Assembly: GCA_021789735.1 (NCBI GenBank)
Contig: JAJYJB010000030.1
Coordinates: forward strand, 1 to 27,112
Length of the DNA stretch: 27,112 bases
Direction: 5' to 3'
Origin: Nitrospirota bacterium
Lineage (GTDB): Bacteria > Nitrospirota > Thermodesulfovibrionia > Thermodesulfovibrionales > JdFR-88
The notes under the pieces are model-generated. The model saw only the letters and a list, made by a program, of their open reading frames with translations, was not told where the DNA came from and made no database searches. Every line of letters begins with the position of its first letter. The first letter of the stretch is position 1. A program made the translations under genes and the position numbers. Shown in pieces: positions 1 through 6,667 of this stretch.

Positions 1-127
1 ATTGCCGGGCCGGATTACATGCCCTTCAGCCCTGACATGCGGAAATGGGCGAGCCAGGGCGGCACGGTTTTCATCGGCGATCAGAGGATTAAAAAAGTGC
101 AGCACCCGAGGCTGCGCGGGCCGCAAG
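1..127 (+). pseudogene. IS256-family transposase fragment, cut by the IS21 element
   Basis: The frame is open from base 1 and runs into the IS21 left end. It encodes a segment with 'GGTVFIGDQRIKKVQHPRLRGP', here best read as the N-terminal third of an IS256/mutator-type transposase, where a G-D-Q-K/R stretch is followed by a 'PRLRG'-like motif. The reading frame continues for about 20 codons inside the IS21 terminal repeat, but that is read-through. The sequence beyond the IS21 right end does not continue this transposase in any frame, so the gene is broken and part is missing. Start lies outside the window. Assignment is by motif recall only. Confidence 0.5.
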
Positions 128-180
128 TGTCGCGGGGCGTGAGAAAATGTACCAGTTATGGGCACGAAAAGTGTACCACT
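128..180 (+). repeat. IS21 left terminal repeat region
   Basis: This begins TGTC and contains TGTACC at 148-153 and 172-177, each followed by matching flanks found in the right end. Such repeated subterminal blocks are the transposase binding sites of IS21 elements. Confidence 0.85.
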
Positions 181-264
181 TTCGAGGGGCGTTCCTCATA
201 AAAAAGCCGTATCATCAACCTACTGCTTGGGCGGGAGGTATGGATGGTCGGCAAGGAGGAATGC

Positions 265-1530
265 ATGGATATCTGGGCGTTGAAGCGTCAGGGGTACTCG
301 ATCCGGGCGATTGCCCGGAAACTTGGGCTGCACAGAAAGACGGTCAAGAAGTATCTGGCATCAAAGGAATTCCCGGCATACCACAAGGCAAACCGGAAAT
401 CAGCGCTTGAGCCGTGGCGCGACACTATTGAGGACTGGCTGAGCACAGAGGATTACCAGGCCACAAGGGTGCATGAGATGTTGGCCCGGCAGGGGTTTCA
501 GGGAAGCTATGACGTGGTAAAGCGTTACGTAAGGCAGGTAAAGGAGAGCCGGGACCGGATCGCGTACCTCCGGTTTGAAACCATGCCAGGGCAGCAGGCC
601 CAGGTGGATTTTGGGGACTTTCAGGTGCTGGCTCCGGACGGGGCGGTGCGGACTCTGTACCTCTTTGTGATGGTCCTTGGCTACTCCAGGCATATGTACG
701 TGGAATTCATCGAGCATTGCACCATGACGGCGTTTCTGGACTGCCACATAAATGCCTTCATGGCTTTTGACGGGGTGCCCGGCGAGATACTCTACGATAA
801 CATGCGAAACGTGGTGGTCCGCCGCCATGTGGGGAAGGCCGAATTCAACAAGACGTTTCTGGATTTTGCCGCCCATTACGGGTTTAAGCCGCAGGCATGC
901 CCTCCGTATTCTCCATGGTGTAAGGGAAAAGTGGAACGCCCAATGGACTATATCCGTGAGCGGTTCTGGCGGGGGTATCAGTATATTACCAGAGGGCAGG
1001 CGAACCGGGACATCCGGCAGTGGAATGAGGAAGTGGCCAAAGTCCGGGTGCATGGCACAACGAAGCAGAAAGTGGATGAAAGGTTTGAGCTTGAGCGGCC
1101 CCAGCTTGGGCTGCTTCCCGCCCGCCCCTATGACACCTCGGAAAAGGTCACCCGGAAGGTCTACAGGGATTGCCAGGTCTCATTCGGCGGCAACCGCTAC
1201 GTCGTGCCCCATTGGCTGGCAGGGCGTATTGTGCTCTTGAAAATCAAAAACGGCGTTCTCAAGGTTTACGACGATGACGAACTGAAGGCCTGCTACCTGA
1301 TACCGGAAGGCAAAGGGCATCTCATGGCCCATGCCGCGTTTTATGAGGCGCTTAAGAGGGACAAGGAGCAGTTCCGCAGAAAATATCGCATCCCCCAGGG
1401 CAAAGGCAAGGCCACCCGTGGCCTTTTAAAGCGCGGTCTTGTCCATGAAATGGTGCAGCGAAGGCCGCTCAGCGTTTATGACTCGGTTGTGGCTGGCCAG
1501 GAGACCCCCGTGGAGGTGGCCAATGTCTGA
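265..1530 (+). CDS. istA: IS21 family transposase IstA
   Basis: Encodes the DDE transposase that cuts and joins the element ends. An N-terminal helix-turn-helix lies around residues 10-33 ('AIARKLGLHRKTVKKYL'). The catalytic triad is visible as D115 in 'QVDFGDF', D178 in 'LYDNM' and E224 in 'KGKVE'. The C-terminal part is the Mu-type DNA-binding/beta-barrel region ('YRDCQVSFGGNRYVV'). The start at 265 is preferred over an upstream in-frame start at 244 because AAGGAGG lies at 253-259 with correct spacing and the homologous region begins at 'MDIWALKRQGYS'. Length about 421 residues is normal for a shorter IstA. The stop overlaps the istB start by 8 bases, so the genes are probably translationally coupled. 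It appears intact. Confidence 0.93.
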   Translation: MDIWALKRQGYSIRAIARKLGLHRKTVKKYLASKEFPAYHKANRKSALEPWRDTIEDWLSTEDYQATRVHEMLARQGFQGSYDVVKRYVRQVKESRDRIAYLRFETMPGQQAQVDFGDFQVLAPDGAVRTLYLFVMVLGYSRHMYVEFIEHCTMTAFLDCHINAFMAFDGVPGEILYDNMRNVVVRRHVGKAEFNKTFLDFAAHYGFKPQACPPYSPWCKGKVERPMDYIRERFWRGYQYITRGQANRDIRQWNEEVAKVRVHGTTKQKVDERFELERPQLGLLPARPYDTSEKVTRKVYRDCQVSFGGNRYVVPHWLAGRIVLLKIKNGVLKVYDDDELKACYLIPEGKGHLMAHAAFYEALKRDKEQFRRKYRIPQGKGKATRGLLKRGLVHEMVQRRPLSVYDSVVAGQETPVEVANV

Positions 1531-2272
1531 GCTGGTAATGGAGCGCATAACCGAGAATCTCACCAGACTGAGACTTACACGCATTCAGGAGATGCTTGAA
1601 TCCGTTTCGGAAGAAGCTCAGGCCCAGGGCGACACGCATCTGGCCTTTCTGGACCGGCTCCTTCAGGAAGAAGTTTCCGCCAAGGAGGACCGGCGCGTAA
1701 GGACCTCTCTTAAGATCGCCGGCCTTCCGTTTGAAAAAACAATTGAACAGTATGATTTCAGCTTCCATGAGGCGCTGGACAAGCGTCCGGTGATGAGTCT
1801 TTTCGACCTGGACTTCATCAGCCGGCATGAGAATGTTATCTTCCTGGGCCCTCCCGGAGTGGGCAAGACGCATCTGGCCACGGCCCTTGCAATCAAAGCC
1901 TGCTATTCGGGCATCAGCATCTACTTCACGACCATGGCCGATCTGATCGGCAAACTAAAACAGAATGCCGAAAGCTCGTCCCGCGGCAGGGGTTATGACA
2001 GAAGCGCCATGGTAGTGGTGGACGAGGTGGGCTACATGCCGATCAGCCGCCAGGATGCCCATCTGTTCTTTCAGTTCGTTTGCCGCCGGTACGAACGGGC
2101 CAGCACTGTTATCACCTCCAACAAGAGCTTCTCGGAATGGGAGGAACTCTTCGGAGATCCGGTAATCGCCTCGGCAATCTTGGATAGGCTGCTCCATCAC
2201 TGCCGAGTCATAAACATCAAGGGCAACAGCTACCGGATGAAGGGCTACAAAGAACTAAACGGCGGCCAGTGA
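1523..2272 (+). CDS. istB: IS21 family helper ATPase IstB
   Basis: AAA+ ATPase that assists IstA in target selection and strand transfer, a DnaC-like protein. Walker A is 'GPPGVGKT' at residues 109-116 and Walker B 'MVVVDEVG' at 163-170. 'SNKSFSEWEELFGD' and the following 'ILDRLLHHCRVINIKGNSYR' block are the usual IstB C-terminal signature. Length 249 residues is typical. The start at 1523 is chosen because a GGAGG lies at 1513-1517 and the protein then begins with the standard 'ELVMERITENLTRLRL' helix; a longer frame upstream lies entirely within istA. The gene overlaps istA by 8 bases. Confidence 0.94.
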   Translation: MSELVMERITENLTRLRLTRIQEMLESVSEEAQAQGDTHLAFLDRLLQEEVSAKEDRRVRTSLKIAGLPFEKTIEQYDFSFHEALDKRPVMSLFDLDFISRHENVIFLGPPGVGKTHLATALAIKACYSGISIYFTTMADLIGKLKQNAESSSRGRGYDRSAMVVVDEVGYMPISRQDAHLFFQFVCRRYERASTVITSNKSFSEWEELFGDPVIASAILDRLLHHCRVINIKGNSYRMKGYKELNGGQ

Positions 2273-2313
2273 GGGGATACCAAGTAATAGGGCGCCCCTG
2301 CTTTGGGGCAAAT

Positions 2314-2356
2314 GGGAGGACCGCTTTTGGCCCGGCCACGGCCAAAACCGCCTCCC
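2314..2356. repeat. Stem-loop in IS21 right non-coding region
   Basis: GGGAGG (2314-2319) and TTTTGGCC (2325-2332) pair with GGCCAAAA (2340-2347) and CCTCCC (2351-2356), giving 6+8 base pairs with a small internal loop and a 7-base apical loop. A smaller GCCCC/GGGGC hairpin sits just upstream near 2294-2309. There is no T-run, so this is not a classical terminator. It lies between istB and the right end. Confidence 0.55.
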
Positions 2357-2385
2357 CTCGTACTAAACATGGTGGAACCCCCTTG

Positions 2386-2439
2386 AGTGGTACACTTCTC
2401 CACGCCCATAATTGGTACACTTTTCAATGCCCATTGACA
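2386..2439 (-). repeat. IS21 right terminal repeat region
   Basis: This is the inverted counterpart of the left end, finishing GACA at 2439. GGTACA occurs at 2389-2394 and 2414-2419. It aligns with the left end with a single one-base length difference between the two TGTACC blocks. Confidence 0.85.
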
Positions 2440-2614
2440 CTCGCCGCTCGCTACCTATTTCAGTCCCGCCAGGGCGGGCTAAAGATGCAAGAATTCTTTT
2501 GAAAAAAAGCACCTTTTACGGATGACACCAGGTTCAAGCTCCCCCTTCAAGTCTAGCCTGCCGATCTAATGCTAGGGATAGCAGAGTATGCCCTAAACAC
2601 CGCGCTTTTTAATC

Positions 2615-2623
2615 TGTTATAAT
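2615..2623 (+). promoter_or_regulatory. Candidate extended -10 promoter for the membrane protein/HEPN pair
   Basis: TGTTATAAT is a full TGN-TATAAT extended -10 element located about 60 bases before the likely start at 2682. No convincing -35 hexamer is present 17 bases upstream, which extended -10 promoters do not require. Nothing else recognisable was found between the IS21 end (2439) and this site apart from a 6-bp CCCGCC/GGCGGG hairpin near 2465. Confidence 0.45.
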
Positions 2624-2681
2624 TCTGCAGAGTACAACTGGAAGTCTCTTGATCTCAGGAAGACATGGAAAAGAAAAGGGA

Positions 2682-3518
2682 ATGGAGATGGACGAAGAAA
2701 ACGAAGATAAAAATATAACCAAGGCAAAAAAATTCGTTGATGCCTATTATTCCGTCAAATCCGGTGAATTAAAATTCGATGAATTATCTCATGCAGATTT
2801 GTTCGCACTCACCTTAACCCAAGAAACGTGGGCTGAGATACGTGATCTGATTAATCGGCAAATAGAGCAAAGAAAAGAAAAAGGCGACAAAGACTATCTG
2901 GAACGTAAGCAAAAAGAAATCGAAAATTATTTCCTTGAAAAATTTTCAGAAGAATTCATACAAGAGAATTTTACTTATTTGCCAGCTAAGCAAAAAGCAG
3001 TTATGAAGGGAAAACTACAGTCCTATATGTTAAGGACAGATTATCTTACTGCTCAAAATATCGTATCGAATTTTTTGGATGAAAGATGGCGTAACGAGTA
3101 TGTCTTCAAAGATAAAACGAAATTCACCATTTTTGACTATTTCAGCTTTGGCTGGACTGTTTTGGTAAATATTATTACTATAATAGTTGTGTTTATTTTA
3201 TTCGGCAAGGCCGGGACGCCATTTGAGCAAATCATTCTAGCGATTTTAGCCATTATTTTTGTATCCATCAATTTTATGAATGCCAAATCTTCACAGTCTT
3301 ACGCGCACTCGTTTTTTTTCCTTTGGAGCCAATTCAAACATATAAGAAGAAAATTACTGAATGAGCAAATCAGTTTTGATGATGAAGAAGACGAAAGCGA
3401 TGAATTGCAGAGTGCAGAAAAATCGATAAAGAAAGCCACCGTTACATTTTGGATTAACAGTGGTTTTGGCTCGGTTGTTTATTTTATTGCGCTTTATAAG
3501 TTGATTTCAGCTTTATAG
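2682..3518 (+). CDS. Unknown membrane protein with three C-terminal TM segments
   Basis: Not a family I recognise. With the ATG at 2682 (a second ATG at 2688 has AAGGGA 6 bases upstream and is equally possible) the product has about 278 residues. The first 150 are charged and probably helical/cytosolic ('NRQIEQRKEKGDKDYLERK'). Hydrophobic segments follow at about residues 158-175 ('WTVLVNIITIIVVFILFG'), 181-199 ('FEQIILAILAIIFVSINF') and 253-275 ('FWINSGFGSVVYFIALYK'). An acidic patch ('DDEEDESDE') lies before the last one. It is AT-rich compared with the chromosome to the right, suggesting transfer. The stop is 15 bases before the next gene, whose Shine-Dalgarno GGAGG lies in the gap, so the two are very likely co-expressed. 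A cytosolic domain plus membrane module beside a HEPN protein would fit a defence or toxin role, but that is inference. Confidence 0.75.
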   Translation: MEMDEENEDKNITKAKKFVDAYYSVKSGELKFDELSHADLFALTLTQETWAEIRDLINRQIEQRKEKGDKDYLERKQKEIENYFLEKFSEEFIQENFTYLPAKQKAVMKGKLQSYMLRTDYLTAQNIVSNFLDERWRNEYVFKDKTKFTIFDYFSFGWTVLVNIITIIVVFILFGKAGTPFEQIILAILAIIFVSINFMNAKSSQSYAHSFFFLWSQFKHIRRKLLNEQISFDDEEDESDELQSAEKSIKKATVTFWINSGFGSVVYFIALYKLISAL

Positions 3519-3533
3519 TGATGGAGGCAGACG

Positions 3534-4142
3534 ATGAAAACAAGAGGTTGCCCTCCTAATTTTCTGCAAAAGTGGCTCGATTATTTTGAGAAAGACATTC
3601 GTCATGAAATCCAGTGGTTAGTCATGCACAATAATATATTTAAAGAAATCCGGCAAATAGTAAATGATAATACAAAAATTAATCAGCAGAATATTTTTTT
3701 TCCATACTTGGGAGATACATATAGAGTCAGCGCGGCTATAGCAATAAGGTCACAACTTGACACTGATAAGCGGAGCATATCTATGGCAAGGCTGCTGAAC
3801 CAAATTGAGAATCACCCTGCTATATTTTTAAATATATTTAGCAAAAATGGTTTTTCTGGAGATTCTAATGCCTGTAGAAAAAAGTCGCATGACGATTTGG
3901 AAAAATTGAAATCAATGACGGACAAAATCAAAATTTTTGCAAATAAATGGGTTGCACATATTGATAGCGTAAAGCCAGTTGTACCAACATTTGACGAGAT
4001 TGGCGACTGTATCGACCTTTTAGATTGCCTTTACACGGAATACTATAGATTTTTTCATGGAAAAATAATGATTACTACCGGAGCGGTGCCGCAATATCCT
4101 TGGGCAAGGGAAATATTTAGAATGCCATGGATAAACGACTGA
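3534..4142 (+). CDS. HEPN/AbiU2-like protein
   Basis: A 202-residue, mostly helical protein resembling the HEPN AbiU2-like group. The supporting blocks are 'IRSQLDTDKRSISMARLL' at residues 71-88, like the 'IRRxxDxdkrSiSLxRLL' pattern of that family, and 'FANKWVAHID' at 135-144, like the 'yRNKxiAHxD' block that carries the HEPN Rx4-6H motif. Here the expected Arg is not visible (NKWVAH), so RNase activity is uncertain. The tail 'PTFDEIGDCIDLLDCLYTEYYRFFHG' also fits. AbiU2 was first linked to abortive infection in Lactococcus; HEPN proteins are often RNases or toxins. GGAGG at 3523-3527 lies 6 bases before the ATG. It follows the membrane protein gene by 15 bases in an AT-rich unit. Family call is from pattern memory, moderately sure. 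Confidence 0.72.
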   Translation: MKTRGCPPNFLQKWLDYFEKDIRHEIQWLVMHNNIFKEIRQIVNDNTKINQQNIFFPYLGDTYRVSAAIAIRSQLDTDKRSISMARLLNQIENHPAIFLNIFSKNGFSGDSNACRKKSHDDLEKLKSMTDKIKIFANKWVAHIDSVKPVVPTFDEIGDCIDLLDCLYTEYYRFFHGKIMITTGAVPQYPWAREIFRMPWIND

Positions 4143-4179
4143 TATTTGCGACACCTTTCCCCCCAATAAATTAATTTGG

Positions 4180-4362
4180 TCATCTACCCAGTTTTAACTC
4201 GGTCATCTTCCCAGTCCTTCGATCAGCTTCAAATTGTTTACGACAGCGCGGGTTTGAGCATGAGTAAATTATTTGTGCAGGTATTTTACCCGTTTTGGAG
4301 TCTGAAGTCCCTTTTAAAACCGTCTTCTGTGACAATGGTTTCTTACAAGCCGGACATTCCAT
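4180..4362 (-). CDS. Small zinc-ribbon protein
   Basis: A 60-residue protein with CPAC near the N terminus and 'CSNPRC' about 30 residues later, a C-x2-C/C-x4-C arrangement expected of a zinc ribbon. AAAGGGG lies 7 bases before the ATG at 4362, supporting that it is a translated gene. It follows the antitoxin gene on the same strand by 45 bases and may share its transcript. Its 3' end faces the HEPN gene, separated by 37 bases. Function unknown; it could bind nucleic acid or be a structural zinc protein. Confidence 0.6.
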   Translation of the reverse strand: MECPACKKPLSQKTVLKGTSDSKTGKIPAQIIYSCSNPRCRKQFEADRRTGKMTELKLGR

Positions 4363-4407
4363 GTCATGTCCCCTTTCATTTTTTGCATACGCCTCTACAT
4401 GATAATT

Positions 4408-4689
4408 TTATGCAAGCCGGATGCTTAATTTTTTTCCGAGCACAAGAGCCGCTTTCTCCAAGGTATTGAGCGTGACTGAAATATTTGCTGGATCCAACAG
4501 TCTGTCCACGGCCGTCCGGCTTGTCCGCATCCGGGACGCCATTTCTACCTTGGTCAATCCCTTTCTTTTCATCTCCTTTTCGATCTGAAAAGCGAGCACG
4601 CGCTTGGCAGCAACTGCTTCCGCGTCGGCAAGCATATCCTGCTCCTTGAGAAAATCATCAAAGTTGCCGCCTATATGTTTTGTTTTCAT
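4408..4689 (-). CDS. higA: HigA-like antitoxin, XRE helix-turn-helix
   Basis: About 93 residues. The C-terminal two thirds form an XRE-type helix-turn-helix: 'KGLTKVEMASRMRTSRTAVDRLLD' spans the recognition region, followed by 'SVTLNTLEKAALVLGKKLSIRL', the usual end of the Xre fold in HigA/RelB-like antitoxins paired with Gp49-type toxins. It would bind and neutralise the toxin and repress the operon. The start at 4689 is preferred over an in-frame ATG at 4701 because GGAGG lies just upstream and the upstream ATG overlaps the toxin. The toxin stop and this ATG are one base apart (TGATATG), so translation is coupled. Confidence 0.85.
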   Translation of the reverse strand: MKTKHIGGNFDDFLKEQDMLADAEAVAAKRVLAFQIEKEMKRKGLTKVEMASRMRTSRTAVDRLLDPANISVTLNTLEKAALVLGKKLSIRLA

Positions 4690-4690
4690 A

Positions 4691-5044
4691 TCATCCTCCA
4701 AGTAAACTCTTCATTCTTTGCCTGGCTGTCCTAAGTTCATTCTGCGGTGTTTCCTGTGATTTTTTTATAAACCCATGCAGAAGCACCATGGTATCTCCAT
4801 TTACAGTAAAAAAAGTCCTGGCAATACCGTCTGTAATATTTGACCTGACTTCCCACAGGTCTTTCTCAATTTTCCTTATAAGAGGCATGCCCAGTGGCCA
4901 GCCAAACTGAGCGGTTTTAATATCCTCGCCCACGGCCTTTCGGTCTTCCTTCCGTAATTCTTTGAGCCATTCCCTTACGGGTTCGTTGCCGTTTTCGCTC
5001 CGGTAGAAAAATACCCGTAGAATCGGCACCCTGTCGTCCATCAT
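4691..5044 (-). CDS. higB: HigB/RelE-type toxin (phage-derived Gp49-like family)
   Basis: A 117-residue basic protein with the Gp49-like pattern: 'EPVREWLKELRKEDRKAVGEDI', 'GWPLGMPLIRKIEKDLWEVRSNI', 'GIARTFFTVNGDTMVLLHGFIKKSQETP'. This family (PF05973) folds like RelE and includes ribosome-dependent mRNA interferases. The toxin-first order with an XRE antitoxin immediately downstream is the HigBA arrangement. Two consecutive ATGs (5044, 5041) could be used. A promoter and palindromes overlap the start region. It sits in the accessory region between a HEPN-like gene and selC, fitting a stabilising or defence role, which is inference. Confidence 0.85.
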   Translation of the reverse strand: MMDDRVPILRVFFYRSENGNEPVREWLKELRKEDRKAVGEDIKTAQFGWPLGMPLIRKIEKDLWEVRSNITDGIARTFFTVNGDTMVLLHGFIKKSQETPQNELRTARQRMKSLLGG

Positions 5045-5046
5045 TT

Positions 5047-5083
5047 AGTGTACCTTATTTGGTGCACATTGTCAATCGACAAT
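5047..5083 (-). promoter_or_regulatory. Promoter with overlapping operators of the toxin-antitoxin operon
   Basis: On the minus strand TTGACA (5075-5070) is 17 bases from TACACT (5052-5047). A perfect palindrome ATTGTC-AATC-GACAAT (5068-5083) overlaps the -35, and an imperfect 7-bp repeat GTGTACC/GGTGCAC (5048-5054 and 5061-5067) overlaps the spacer and -10. This is the layout expected for autorepression by the HigA-type antitoxin. The -10 is so near the ATG that any leader would be a few bases at most. Confidence 0.6.
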
Positions 5084-5158
5084 ACATGCTGCTTTCTGCC
5101 GGAATATGAGAGTCAGCCCTGTCTTGGCAGCGCGTCTGTTAGGGGGCAAACTCCGCAC

Positions 5159-5216
5159 AATTTGTATCATAGCCCAGGGTGAGGTGTACTGGACGGACTG
5201 TCGATTGATACAAATT
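5159..5216. repeat. 11-bp perfect inverted repeat with 36-base spacer
   Basis: AATTTGTATCA (5159-5169) is the exact reverse complement of TGATACAAATT (5206-5216). Next to the right arm, TGTCGATTGA (5200-5209) repeats half of the toxin-operon palindrome. No gene was found in 5084-5340; this repeat is the only structure seen there. Confidence 0.6.
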
Positions 5217-5340
5217 CACTCTATAAGCTATGTTTCAATCGTAAATTGTCAGGATATATGCAAGAGCGAGTAGGCAGATCTACCTTGATACCGCTCGATT
5301 TACGAGTAAGAGCGGAATCTTGGGCATAAAAAAACAGAAA

Positions 5341-5622
5341 TCATGGAAGGCGGCATCCTGTAATGGCGCACGTTGCCAAAACGAAAGCCCTTAAAATTTG
5401 CTCATCTGGCAGATTACTGAAGATGGGAAAATCCGTAGCATTTCCAGATGGTCCTGCCCCCAGTTCATCAACTCGGACAACATTCAAATATCTTCCATCA
5501 GGCACTTGTGCCCAGTTTTTTTCAGGATCTGTTTTTCTTTGAATCCAGGCGCGCTTATATCCTCCAGGCGCTTGCTCCCATTCGATATAAGGTTGTCCTT
5601 TAGTGTCCCTATGAATTTGCAT
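5341..5622 (-). CDS. Small hypothetical protein downstream of selC
   Basis: A 93-residue protein not assigned to a family. It has many Trp, Pro and charged residues in the first half ('PYIEWEQAPGGYKRAWIQRK') and a helical C terminus with two Cys ('ILRAFVLATCAITGC'). GGAGG lies 4 bases before the ATG and a TATAAT at 5657-5652, preceded by TGT as an extended -10, lies about 30 bases upstream, so it looks expressed. It is the first gene on the 3' side of the selenocysteine tRNA, the position where integrated elements place their first gene, but it is too short to be an integrase. Confidence 0.62.
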   Translation of the reverse strand: MQIHRDTKGQPYIEWEQAPGGYKRAWIQRKTDPEKNWAQVPDGRYLNVVRVDELGAGPSGNATDFPIFSNLPDEQILRAFVLATCAITGCRLP

Positions 5623-5690
5623 TCGCCCTCCAGCCGAGGAAAATTTGATTGATTATAACAAAATCAAAATAATAGAAAGCTATTTGTCCT

Positions 5691-5712
5691 TGGGGACACT
5701 CTGGGGACACGA
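5691..5712. repeat. Tandem direct repeat, possible integrase arm sites
   Basis: TGGGGACAC occurs at 5691-5699 and 5702-5710 with an 11-base period, 60-80 bases beyond the 3' end of the selenocysteine tRNA gene. Short direct repeats beside a tRNA 3' end are typical of tyrosine-integrase arm-type binding sites. No integrase gene lies in the window, so this is a suggestion only. Confidence 0.35.
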
Positions 5713-5771
5713 TTTTTAGGCTATTTTGAGAGCCTTGGCAGAGTTAAGTTATTGATTTTAAAGAAAACTAA

Positions 5772-5869
5772 TGGCGGGAGCGTGTGGGAATCGAACCCAC
5801 CCTGCCTGCTTTTGGCCGGCAACACCGGATTTGAAGTCCGGGAGGGACACCAGAGCCCTATACACTCCC
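5772..5869 (-). tRNA. selC: tRNA-Sec (anticodon UCA), selenocysteine tRNA
   Basis: The 98-nt gene includes an encoded CCA (5774-5772). It has an 8-bp acceptor stem (GGGAGTGT with ACGCTCCC, one G-U pair) and a 5-bp T stem (GTGGG/CCCAC around TTCGATT), the 8+5 pattern of bacterial tRNA-Sec. The anticodon stem CCGGA/TCCGG encloses CTTCAAA, with UCA at 5834-5832. A long variable arm (TTGCC/GGCAG) is present. The discriminator is G. This shows that the organism decodes UGA as selenocysteine; selA, selB and selD are not in this window. Accessory genes begin directly at its 3' side. Confidence 0.95.
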
Positions 5870-5887
5870 ATTAGACCTAACCCTATG

Positions 5888-5916
5888 ATTTTACTTACTT
5901 TACGACGGAAGCGCAA
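5888..5916 (-). promoter_or_regulatory. Promoter of the selenocysteine tRNA gene
   Basis: TTGCGC (5916-5911) and TAAAAT (5893-5888) are separated by 17 bases on the minus strand, 19 bases upstream of the mature tRNA 5' end. Confidence 0.55.
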
Positions 5917-6215
5917 CCCCTTCAAACACCTTTGGGATACTTATGTGTGCCAAAAATGTGACAAGAAGTATCCTCATAGGTGTCGTCCGGCGCTTGCCAG
6001 ACATCCCTATTTTTCTCAATGCTATCGCAGTGTTACGTCTTTTACCCACCGCTATTGGCGACAATAAGATCCAAAACCTTGTCCCCAATGAAAGTGTCAC
6101 CTGCGGCAGATACAGCGGAGTATGGAACTTTAATCGGAAATATGTCAAAATAATTAACTTTTTTTGAAGTAAAGATTTAAGGATATTCGATAGATTGCCG
6201 ATTAAATAATAAAAA
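5917..6215. other. Intergenic stretch without a supported gene
   Basis: No gene with a credible start or ribosome-binding site was found. On the minus strand a 44-codon open frame without a start codon, ending near 6050 with 'GDTFIGDKVLDLIVANSGG', has protein-like composition and could be a remnant; nothing more can be said. Confidence 0.3.
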
Positions 6216-6536
6216 ATGTCTTTCCGAAATTGTGTTTATAGCCACGGGCGCTCATTAGCCTGGAGAAGAACAAGATCGCTTGCTTTGATTGCCAGTTTCT
6301 TCAGTCTGCTGATTATATGCGTCATTCTCTCCTCTTGTGTGAATACCGCGGAAAAAGGCAAGGGCGTTTTTCAGAACATGCCGCAAAAAATATATACCTT
6401 CCGGCTGCCGGAAAGCAGCTTCCGGGAGACGAAGGACGACCCGCCGGCAGTCACAATTGAATCTGTATTAAAAAGAATCGGCATGCAAGATTATGAAGTG
6501 ACGCCTTTTATTGAGAAAATTAGGACAGGCGGCTAG
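6216..6536 (+). CDS. Lipoprotein, possibly truncated
   Basis: A 106-residue product with a basic N-terminus, a hydrophobic stretch 'SLALIASFFSLLIICVILSSC' and a lipobox ending at the Cys of 'LSSC', so it is expected to be lipid-modified and exported. The mature part is short and unassigned ('IYTFRLPESSFRETKDDPP'). No clear ribosome-binding site precedes the ATG; a downstream TTG in the same frame, near 6285, behind GGAGAA is an alternative start. It is followed by an IS256-type transposase fragment and the tail of another lipoprotein-like gene, so it may be the 5' piece of a disrupted gene or a complete short lipoprotein. Confidence 0.5.
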   Translation: MSFRNCVYSHGRSLAWRRTRSLALIASFFSLLIICVILSSCVNTAEKGKGVFQNMPQKIYTFRLPESSFRETKDDPPAVTIESVLKRIGMQDYEVTPFIEKIRTGG

Positions 6537-6667
6537 AGCACTTGTCAGGCCGTCAGCCAAATGATATGGATTTGTTGCATTACAGGGTTGTTCTGAAAGG
6601 CAGTATGAAGTTATTTGAGATTGTCCCTTCCTTTCGTTGAACTAGGAAGGACCCTGGCTGCATGATT

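Larger units (their letters stand above)
128..2439 (+). mobile_element. IS21-family insertion sequence (2312 bp)
   Basis: The ends are imperfect inverted repeats starting TGTC and finishing GACA. The first 26 bases of the left end align without gaps to the reverse complement of the right end and share TGTACC at the same place. Both ends carry a second TGTACC copy further in, the multiple-terminal-repeat pattern typical of IS21. The element encodes istA and istB in the usual overlapping order. Flanking bases (left GCAAG, right CTCGC) show no target-site duplication, and the left flank is transposase coding sequence whereas the right flank is not. Both genes look intact. Confidence 0.92.

Noticed and set aside
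5900..6148. Minus-strand ORF upstream of selC
   Set aside because: No ribosome-binding site or recognisable motif; it overlaps the selC promoter surroundings and a different frame looks more protein-like.
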